A stretch of DNA of 6,253 nucleotides from Planctomycetota bacterium (GTDB taxonomy: Bacteria; Planctomycetota; Brocadiia; SM23-32). The notes under the pieces are model-generated. The model had not been told where the DNA came from, made no database searches, and saw only the letters and a program-made list of their open reading frames with translations. This document shows, piece by piece, positions 1 to 4,645 of the stretch (position 1 is its first letter; each line of letters opens with the position of its first letter). The stretch is taken from positions 1 to 6,253 of the forward strand of contig JAGXLK010000156.1 in NCBI GenBank assembly GCA_018334735.1, written 5' to 3'. The translations under genes and the position numbers were made by a program.

Positions 1-16
1 AACTGCAACGCCGCAG

Positions 17-40
17 ATGGGCCGCCGCCGTCCGGCCCGT
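17..40. repeat. GC-rich hairpin in the left-end intergenic region
   Basis: GGGCCG (19-24) pairs with CGGCCC (33-38) across an 8-base loop. A17-T40 and a T18-G39 wobble lengthen the stem to 8 pairs. No T-tract follows on either strand, so it is not a classic intrinsic terminator. It stands immediately beside the larger palindrome at 44-142. It could be part of a bidirectional transcript end, or of a gene lying outside the window. Confidence 0.45.
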
Positions 41-43
41 AGG

Positions 44-142
44 GAGCAATTCTGCCGGGTCATTTCTTCGTTGCGGCTTCGCAGGGACCCGTCCGGGTCA
101 CCTTTGGCGCCGCGCCTCGAACTGACCTCGGCAGAATTGCTC
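44..142. repeat. 99-base imperfect palindrome (nested stem-loop element)
   Basis: GAGCAATTCTGCCG at 44-57 is the exact reverse complement of 129-142. With one bulged T (128) the pairing continues as GGTCA (58-62) with TGACC (123-127). After one mismatch (63/122) it continues as TTC (64-66) with GAA (119-121), giving arms of about 22 pairs. Inside, GCGGC (73-77) can pair with GCCGC (109-113), and GACCCG (86-91) mirrors CGGGTC (94-99). The element lies about 50 bases past the URO-D stop codon. It could be an interspersed palindromic repeat or MITE-like remnant, a structured RNA, or a bulky transcript end. I see no flanking target-site duplication and no reading frame inside it. Confidence 0.7.
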
Positions 143-192
143 TGAACCCACAAGATCAAATGGAACGGACCAATAGTCCCAGAAAGAGCTGG

Positions 193-1254
193 CTATCTGT
201 CACGCAGTTTCATGTAGAATTCGTTGTAATAAAGTGCACTTTCTACGGGTACGTTAGGGGGAATGTGCCCACTGCAACACATGAAGTAACCGGGGCAGCC
301 CTTTCCCTGGTCCATACATCTCTCAACTTCCCCCCGGATGGCGTCTCTGTCGCCAAACGTAAGGACGCGGGAGTCGGCGTTTCCGATGATGGCGTGAGTC
401 TGCCCGTACTGGCGGCAGATGTATTCGAGGTCCGTAAAAATTTCGAACCAGAAGCCCGTGTTGCCGCAAGCGGCGATATCCTCAACGAATTCCGTGTAGT
501 CTCCGTCGCAGATGAAAATGATGTGCTTGCCCGCCTCACGCAGCGGGGCCCAGTAGCGCCGGATGTTGGGGAATACGTATTTTCGGTACCATTCCGGGTT
601 GATGAACGCGCCTTCAGTCCAGACCATATCGTCGTGACTGTATATGACAGGCGCGATGGAATCCGCGGCGGCATTGTAGTACTGCTGCATCCAGCCAGCC
701 CAGCGGTTGAGCACCTCCCCGAACCCTTCGGGGTCGGTGCCCGCAGCGAGTAGCAAGAGATCCCAGCCAAATACCGCTATCATCCCGGACATAAGAGAAA
801 TGTAGATCCCTGTGGTGTTGACAGTGTTGGGGTAAAGTTCGCAACGCTCGTGGTAGTGTTCATTAAAGCGCCGCACCAATTCGTCGTGATCTTTTTCGCC
901 ATAGAACTGCCACGGGTCAAATTCAAGAACCTGTTCGGGGTTTTCAAAAAGGGATTCGATGCGGCCGTCAAAATCGCGCCCTTCTTCGGCGTATTCGGCA
1001 TGACCCATTCGGGTGAATTTTTCGCCAAGCTCGTTGTAGCTTATAAGAGCACCGAAATTGATTCCGTAATCCCATGCTTCCATGAACGCGCGGGCGGCCC
1101 GGTTGCGTTCTTCAATGGAACTTTTTGGCCCCACGTTCAGTCCCGTCACTTCCCGGACGAGCTGAAAATGGTAATGCGCGGCGCTCGGTTCAAACCGGGG
1201 AACACGCGGCGGCATCTCAAGGTTCAGGGCGGCCTGGCCGTCTTCGCGGGACAT
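193..1254 (-). CDS. URO-D superfamily protein (uroporphyrinogen decarboxylase-like, probable methyltransferase type)
   Basis: This 353-residue protein has the size and late-section motifs of the URO-D/MtaA-CmuA barrel family (PF01208). The stretch IIFICDGD (about 245-252) sits where family members carry the strand and metal-site loop. IIGNADSRVL (289-298) and CCSGHIPPNVPVES (326-339) match the final barrel strands and the usual C-terminal signature. The acidic HDD at 207-209 may also line the pocket. The N-terminal arginine-rich motif of true haem-pathway HemE is not seen, so a haem role is unlikely. Family relatives move methyl groups to or from corrinoid proteins, but no corrinoid-binding partner is present in the window. 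Location is presumably cytoplasmic, since no signal or membrane segment is seen. The start at 1254 is chosen because a GGAGA box sits 6 bases upstream. The frame stays open to 1365, but that extension would translate a tandem repeat and overlap the previous gene. Substrate is unknown. Confidence 0.85.
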   Translation of the reverse strand: MSREDGQAALNLEMPPRVPRFEPSAAHYHFQLVREVTGLNVGPKSSIEERNRAARAFMEAWDYGINFGALISYNELGEKFTRMGHAEYAEEGRDFDGRIESLFENPEQVLEFDPWQFYGEKDHDELVRRFNEHYHERCELYPNTVNTTGIYISLMSGMIAVFGWDLLLLAAGTDPEGFGEVLNRWAGWMQQYYNAAADSIAPVIYSHDDMVWTEGAFINPEWYRKYVFPNIRRYWAPLREAGKHIIFICDGDYTEFVEDIAACGNTGFWFEIFTDLEYICRQYGQTHAIIGNADSRVLTFGDRDAIRGEVERCMDQGKGCPGYFMCCSGHIPPNVPVESALYYNEFYMKLRDR

Positions 1255-1260
1255 TGAAGT

Positions 1261-1265
1261 TCTCC
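1261..1265 (-). promoter_or_regulatory. Ribosome binding site deciding the URO-D-like start
   Basis: On the minus strand this reads GGAGA, 6 bases before the ATG at 1254. It supports the 353-residue start over the upstream in-frame ATG at 1365, which lies inside the preceding gene. Confidence 0.6.
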
Positions 1266-1280
1266 AGAGCTTGCGGAACT

Positions 1281-1325
1281 GATCGGTCGTATAGGGCTTA
1301 TAGGTCCTATAGGTCCTACAGGTCG
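1281..1325. repeat. 9-bp tandem repeat (TATAGGTCC / GGACCTATA)
   Basis: Four 9-base units run in register: TATAGGGCT (1290-1298), TATAGGTCC (1299-1307), TATAGGTCC (1308-1316) and TACAGGTCG (1317-1325). GATCGGTCG at 1281-1289 looks like a fifth, decayed unit. The array lies between the four-helix gene and the URO-D-like gene. On the minus strand, in the frame of the four-helix gene, successive units give TAG (1318-1316), TAG (1309-1307) and TAA (1300-1298), so the array supplies the stop codon and two backups. Because the unit length is a multiple of three, another frame stays open and would read as a Thr-Tyr/Arg-rich repeat. I recall similar GGACCTATA arrays in PVC-type genomes, but that is memory and unverified here. 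Confidence 0.8.
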
Positions 1326-1834
1326 GGGTTTTCGCGGTGTTTCTGGCGTCGGTTGCGTTCTGCAATCCGCGAATGCATCATCCGTTCGCGGATGCCGCCA
1401 CCTTTCAAGAAAGCATTTTCAAGGCTTTTGATCTGCCGGTCAAGCAGGTCGTTGGCCTGATGGATGAGACAGATGAGTATGTTGGCAACCGTTTCGGGGG
1501 AGCGTTGTTCGATATAGGTTTCATTATCCGCATAGGCGAGTTTTCTCGCGGCTTTCGCCGGGCGGCTGTCTTTTTGCCACAGGTCCAGGTCCCGAATAGC
1601 AAGTAAATCATGGTAATCCCTGAGCAGTTCCTCAAGACTGGCTCGTGCGACGCCCACCAGCTTTATTTCTGTTCCTCTGGATGTCCCCGAAGCCATGGAA
1701 CCTTCCGCGATATTTTGTTTCCCCGACCGGGCGGCCTGGACCATTTGGTCGACGGTCCGGTCGCGCTTGTTCAGGAACCTTTCGCAGAAACAGACCGTTC
1801 CCTGGTAGAGATCCCGGTGGCCACCGTGAGCCAT
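1316..1834 (-). CDS. Four-helix-bundle protein with suffix domain (S23/IVP-like)
   Basis: This 172-residue protein matches the family related to 23S rRNA intervening-sequence proteins. DQMVQAARSGKQNIAEGS (29-46) is the hallmark helix. TEIKLVGVARASLEELLRDY (55-74) is the next. The 'suffix' section follows with ETVANILICLIHQANDLLDRQ (114-134, a stretch rich in hydrophobic positions) and GGGIRERM (145-152). The tail is basic and low in complexity. The molecular role of the family is unknown. Relatives are small helical oligomers, some encoded in rRNA insertions and some (Avd) acting with retroelement reverse transcriptases; no rRNA or reverse transcriptase is present here. The start is the only usable ATG, because an in-frame TGA lies three codons upstream, and no good ribosome binding site precedes it. 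Compared from memory with relatives that begin GGYR-L-x-SYQxAEIVYDxTV, this one reads GGHRDLYQGTV, so about nine residues of helix 1 appear to be missing. The stop codon lies in the tandem repeat. Confidence 0.85.
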   Translation of the reverse strand: MAHGGHRDLYQGTVCFCERFLNKRDRTVDQMVQAARSGKQNIAEGSMASGTSRGTEIKLVGVARASLEELLRDYHDLLAIRDLDLWQKDSRPAKAARKLAYADNETYIEQRSPETVANILICLIHQANDLLDRQIKSLENAFLKGGGIRERMMHSRIAERNRRQKHRENPDL

Positions 1835-2029
1835 TTGTGTTGATCAGAAATATTGGCCCAGTTGGGACAGCATGCCAGGGGAAATTTTTTACCCCGAAAT
1901 CTCGCTCTGAGAGCCGTTGAGAAAATGGTTTAGCCTGAAGAAGCGGAGTTGCAAGCTTACAGAATGATTGACACCAGACATGAGGTTTATGTTACAACAA
2001 CCTGTAAAGACTTTTCCGAAGGAAACTTG

Positions 2030-2114
2030 AGGAATTTGCGCCCGGCTCTGTTCGGGAGTCGGTGGCAATCTCAAGGTAGTCCAGCGTTGTCAATGACCCA
2101 CATCGCAAATTCCT
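2030..2114. repeat. 11-bp inverted repeat with 63-base spacer
   Basis: AGGAATTTGCG (2030-2040) is the exact reverse complement of CGCAAATTCCT (2104-2114). The spacer begins with a smaller hairpin, CCCG (2041-2044) with CGGG (2053-2056). The right arm ends 16 bases before the predicted -35 element. This position would suit a pair of operator half-sites bridged by a looped dimer, or a folded leader if transcription starts further upstream. Confidence 0.5.
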
Positions 2115-2129
2115 TTCGCGTGAGCGGTG

Positions 2130-2158
2130 TTGACTTCACCCCGGGTCTCGGATAGCAT
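2130..2158 (+). promoter_or_regulatory. Putative sigma70-type promoter of the ACT-surE operon
   Basis: TTGACT (2130-2135) matches five of six -35 consensus bases. It is separated by exactly 17 bases from TAGCAT (2153-2158), which matches four of six -10 bases including the key TA and final T. Transcription would start near 2165, leaving a leader of about 80 bases before the ATG at 2246. A second TTGACA at 1968-1973 has no good -10 partner at correct spacing. Confidence 0.45.
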
Positions 2159-2232
2159 CGTGAGGAGAGGATTGGAAGGCGTTTATGTTTTTCCCGCCAT
2201 GTCCGCGAACCACTTCTTTTGGATATAGCAGC

Positions 2233-2240
2233 AAGGAGGT
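2233..2240 (+). promoter_or_regulatory. Strong Shine-Dalgarno deciding the ACT protein start
   Basis: AAGGAGGT is close to a full anti-16S match and ends 5 bases before the ATG at 2246. It excludes the in-frame TTG at 2219, whose first codons would run through this site. Confidence 0.85.
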
Positions 2241-2245
2241 GCCTG

Positions 2246-2635
2246 ATGCGAACCGCCAAACAACTTTCGGTGTTCCTGGAAAATAAGCCCGGGACACTCG
2301 CTATGATGTGTGATCAGCTCGCGGCCCGCGAAATCAACATTCTTGCAATGAGTGTCGGCGACACCGTCGATTATGCTGTGGTCCGATTGGTCGTCAACAA
2401 ACCCGATGAAGCCGCCCATCTTCTGGGGGAAGCGGGGACGTTGGTGGTGGAGAACGAAGTTGTTCTCGCGGATCTTCCGCATCAGATTGGTTCCCTCGGG
2501 GAAATGGCCAAACGGCTGAGCGATTCGGGAGTAAATATCGAGTATGCTTACTGCACGGCGGCAGAAACTCAGGAGAATGCGGTTATCGTTTTTCGCGTCA
2601 AAGATACGGAGGCCGCAATTTCGGCGCTCTCTTGA
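2246..2635 (+). CDS. Tandem ACT-domain protein
   Basis: This small 129-residue protein is made of two ACT domains and nothing else. The first (about 5-65) opens with QLSVFLENKPGTLAMM, the classic ACT first strand and Asn-x-Pro-Gly turn used in ligand binding. The second (about 72-129) reads ADLPHQIGSLGEMAKRL and ends with a strand at IVFRVKD. Paired ACT units of this kind are usually amino-acid sensors, often encoded beside phenylacetate-CoA ligase or branched-chain amino-acid genes, though neither is seen here. No DNA-binding or catalytic domain is attached, so if it regulates anything it does so through a partner or as an oligomer in the cytoplasm. It is first in the rightward operon, 22 bases before surE. 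The ligand is unknown. The second domain lacks a clear Asn-x-Pro-Gly turn, with HQIGSLG in its place, so ligand sites may be asymmetric. Confidence 0.85.
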   Translation: MRTAKQLSVFLENKPGTLAMMCDQLAAREINILAMSVGDTVDYAVVRLVVNKPDEAAHLLGEAGTLVVENEVVLADLPHQIGSLGEMAKRLSDSGVNIEYAYCTAAETQENAVIVFRVKDTEAAISALS

Positions 2636-2657
2636 GGGGGATCGCCGGTGATCATCG

Positions 2658-3425
2658 ATGCGAATTCTACTTACCAATGATGATGGAGTGGGTGCCGATA
2701 GCCTGTGGGCCATTGCCAATGAACTTGAGTCTCTTGGTGAATTGCTAATAGTCGCGCCGCAGAAACAACAGAGCGGCATGGGCCATGCTATTACTTACCG
2801 CACCCCAATTTCAGCTGAAATTATTCGCAGGAATGGTAATAAGACGGCCTATGCTGTGAGCGGCACGCCCGCAGATTGTGTGAAATTCGGATTGCTGGAA
2901 CTTGTGGAACAGCCGCCCGACCTGATTGTCAGCGGCATCAACCTCGGCTTGAATGTTGGCTGCAACGTTTTTTACAGCGGGACGCTGGCGGCGGCTATCG
3001 AAGGAGCGCTCTACCAGACTCCTTCTTTTGCCGTTTCGGTCCCGTTTGAAGCCGGCGAAGAACTGGCCGAATATGCCCAGCAGGCGCTTCGGACGATCAA
3101 GTATGTGCACGCCAATAGTGTGATTCCCGATCAGCCGATTGCGTGGAACGTGAATCTACCACTCCTTGATGAACCAGAGCCCGAGATTGTTTTTACGCAT
3201 CACTGGACGGGCGCTTTCCATGAACGCTATATCCGGAGTGAATCAGAGGAGGGCGATCTCTTTCAGCTTGATCTGCCCTGGGAAGAACAAAATATTCCCG
3301 GAAACGGCTGTGATGTACACGTGCTCCAGGATGGCAAAATTTCGGTGACTCCAATGCGCCCGTCTCTTACCGATCATGATTTTCTCCGGGAATTGGGTAT
3401 AGTTGAAAAAGAGGGGTCGGAGTAG
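2658..3425 (+). CDS. surE: 5'/3'-nucleotidase SurE
   Basis: SurE removes phosphate from nucleoside monophosphates in the cytoplasm, using a divalent metal, and is linked in many bacteria to stationary-phase survival. The N-terminus ILLTNDDGVGA carries the metal-binding Asp8-Asp9 pair. Ser39 in QQSGMGHAIT and Asn95 in VSGINLG are the other expected metal-site residues. YAVSGTPADCVKFGL (65-79) and VFYSGTLAAAIEGAL (104-118) are further family blocks. The length of 255 residues is normal. In the loop before the YSGT block an Asn (103) stands where many homologues have Asp, but this varies in the family. The C-terminal part (about 185-250) is the usual dimerisation and tail region. The start codon has only a weak GAGGGGG purine run 17 bases upstream, so translation may be coupled to the ACT gene 22 bases earlier. 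The complete motif set makes the call firm. Confidence 0.95.
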   Translation: MRILLTNDDGVGADSLWAIANELESLGELLIVAPQKQQSGMGHAITYRTPISAEIIRRNGNKTAYAVSGTPADCVKFGLLELVEQPPDLIVSGINLGLNVGCNVFYSGTLAAAIEGALYQTPSFAVSVPFEAGEELAEYAQQALRTIKYVHANSVIPDQPIAWNVNLPLLDEPEPEIVFTHHWTGAFHERYIRSESEEGDLFQLDLPWEEQNIPGNGCDVHVLQDGKISVTPMRPSLTDHDFLRELGIVEKEGSE

Positions 3426-3463
3426 GCGGCAACAATAAAATTCGAGAACTTGCTGTAAAAACT

Positions 3464-3470
3464 GAGGAGG
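3464..3470 (+). promoter_or_regulatory. Ribosome binding site of the GH27 gene
   Basis: GAGGAGG lies 10 bases before the ATG at 3481, in a 55-base gap after surE that shows no terminator-like hairpin with a T-run. This supports co-transcription with re-initiation. Confidence 0.7.
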
Positions 3471-3480
3471 ATACGTTTCA

Positions 3481-4605
3481 ATGCTCGCCCAAACGCCCCC
3501 GATGGGCTGGAATAGCTGGAATACATTTGGTTCTGAAGTCAATGAACAAATCGTGCGCGAAACGGCCGACGCTTTTGTTGATACCGGGCTCAAGGAAGCG
3601 GGGTACGAATACGTGGTCGTTGATGATTTCTGGGAAGCTCCCGAGCGAGGTCCCGACGAGCGTCTCCACTGGGACGAATCGCGGTTCCCCGAGGGGATTC
3701 CGGCTCTGGCGGACTATGTTCACAGCAAAGGTCTTAAATTTGGGATCTACTCATGTGCCGGCACCCATACATGCGGCGTCAAACCAGCCAGTTTCGGCTA
3801 TGAAGAAACAGACGCTCAAACGTTCGCGGAATGGGGTGTGGATTTTCTCAAGTACGATTTCTGTTACGCCCCGCTCGGCGTGAAAGGACAGAAACACTAC
3901 GAACGTATGGGACAGGCCCTGCGAGCGACCGGCCGGCCCATTCTGTTCAGCGTCTGCGAATGGGGATCCATGAATCCATGGAACTGGGGCTCTTCCCTCG
4001 CGGGGGCACACATGTGGCGAACAACCGGCGATATCAATGATAGCTGGGAATCGATGGCGAATATCGGGTTCGAACAACAAAAAAACCTCGAGCGGTTTGC
4101 CGGACCCGGACACTGGAATGACCCGGACATGCTGATTGTTGGGATGCACAGTAAAGGCAATGTGGCCAGAGGGGGTTGTACAGACGAGGAGTACAGGACC
4201 CATTTCAGCCTCTGGTGCATGCTGGCCGCTCCCCTGATGATTGGCTGCGATGTCAGAAATATGAACGATGCTACCACACGCACACTTATGGCCCCTGAAG
4301 TAATCGCCGTCAACCAGGATCCCCTCGGACGGCAGGGCTACTGTCTTGGCAGCGATGGCGGAATCGGGGAAGTCTGGAAGAAACCCCTTGCCGACGGATC
4401 CGTGGCGGTCGGTCTGTTCAACCGCCACGAGAGCAACACCCGCATGATCCCCGTCTCATGGGATGCCATCGGAATCCATGATCGCCGTCCATGTGTCGTG
4501 CGAGACCTGTGGCGTGAGGAAGACCTCGGCGAATTCACCCGGTGCTATTCGTCCATTGTCGAACCGCATGATTGCAAAATGCTGCGAATCATACCGCAGC
4601 AGTAA
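3481..4605 (+). CDS. Glycoside hydrolase family 27 enzyme, alpha-galactosidase type
   Basis: The 374-residue protein should cleave terminal alpha-linked galactose from oligosaccharides or glycans, retaining the anomeric form. It starts directly with TPPMGWNSWNTF (5-16), the GH27 opening signature, followed by VVVDDFW (45-51) and GLKFGIYSCAG (84-94). The nucleophile is Asp126 in LKYDFC, and the acid/base is Asp184 in MWRTTGD, matching the pair known from rice and human enzymes. HWNDPDML (211-218) and APLMIGCDVRNM (250-261) close the barrel. From about 290 onward lies the C-terminal beta-sandwich. No signal peptide is present, which is unusual because many family members are secreted, so it likely acts in the cytoplasm on imported sugars. 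Some GH27 members are N-acetylgalactosaminidases or isomaltodextranases. The exact sugar is inferred, but the CEWG stretch (159-162) fits the alpha-galactosidase group. The exported protein encoded 40 bases downstream may feed it. Confidence 0.93.
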   Translation: MLAQTPPMGWNSWNTFGSEVNEQIVRETADAFVDTGLKEAGYEYVVVDDFWEAPERGPDERLHWDESRFPEGIPALADYVHSKGLKFGIYSCAGTHTCGVKPASFGYEETDAQTFAEWGVDFLKYDFCYAPLGVKGQKHYERMGQALRATGRPILFSVCEWGSMNPWNWGSSLAGAHMWRTTGDINDSWESMANIGFEQQKNLERFAGPGHWNDPDMLIVGMHSKGNVARGGCTDEEYRTHFSLWCMLAAPLMIGCDVRNMNDATTRTLMAPEVIAVNQDPLGRQGYCLGSDGGIGEVWKKPLADGSVAVGLFNRHESNTRMIPVSWDAIGIHDRRPCVVRDLWREEDLGEFTRCYSSIVEPHDCKMLRIIPQQ

Positions 4606-4630
4606 AACCACGGCAGAGAAAGTTCAGCCA

Positions 4631-4637
4631 GGGAGGA
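4631..4637 (+). promoter_or_regulatory. Ribosome binding site supporting a GTG start
   Basis: GGGAGGA lies 8 bases before the GTG at 4646. The encoded N-terminus is a good signal peptide, which independently supports this unusual start codon. Confidence 0.65.
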
Positions 4638-4645
4638 TCAGAACG

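Larger units (their letters stand above)
1835..2245. other. Divergent intergenic region
   Basis: This gap of about 410 bases separates the leftward and rightward blocks and should carry promoters for both. It contains GGGGAAATTTTTTACCCC at 1878-1895, a small GCTCT-G-AGAGC palindrome at 1904-1914, an 11-bp inverted repeat (2030-2040 with 2104-2114) and a plausible promoter at 2130-2158. Short open frames exist on both strands, but none has a ribosome binding site together with recognisable protein content, so I call no gene. No convincing promoter was found for the leftward block. Confidence 0.6.

Noticed and set aside
167..179. Small hairpin GGAC-CAATA-GTCC as terminator of the URO-D-like gene
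   Set aside because: The stem is only 4 pairs and no T-run follows in the direction of transcription, so it cannot be supported as an intrinsic terminator.
160..753. A 197-codon plus-strand open frame across the URO-D-like gene
   Set aside because: It overlaps a better-supported minus-strand gene with family motifs, and its translation shows no recognisable domain.
1281..1325. CRISPR-like array
   Set aside because: Units are 9 bases and directly abutting, with no spacers, and no cas genes are present.
1255..1365. N-terminal extension of the URO-D-like protein to an ATG at 1365
   Set aside because: The added residues come from the four-helix gene's end and the 9-bp repeat, while a ribosome binding site supports the start at 1254.
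1316..1834. Diversity-generating retroelement centred on an Avd-like four-helix protein
   Set aside because: No reverse transcriptase, template/variable repeat pair or target gene is visible in the window, and the suffix-domain family is distinct from Avd.
1949..2155. Possible 68-residue small protein in the divergent gap
   Set aside because: No ribosome binding site, no recognisable motif, and it runs across the inverted repeat and predicted promoter. A minus-strand frame at 2071-2259 was rejected for similar reasons.
2219..2245. Earlier TTG start for the ACT protein
   Set aside because: The strong AAGGAGGT at 2233-2240 lies downstream of that TTG and is correctly spaced for the ATG at 2246.
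3751..4428. A 225-codon minus-strand open frame opposite the GH27 gene
   Set aside because: The opposite strand encodes an intact GH27 enzyme with all catalytic motifs, so this frame is a shadow.
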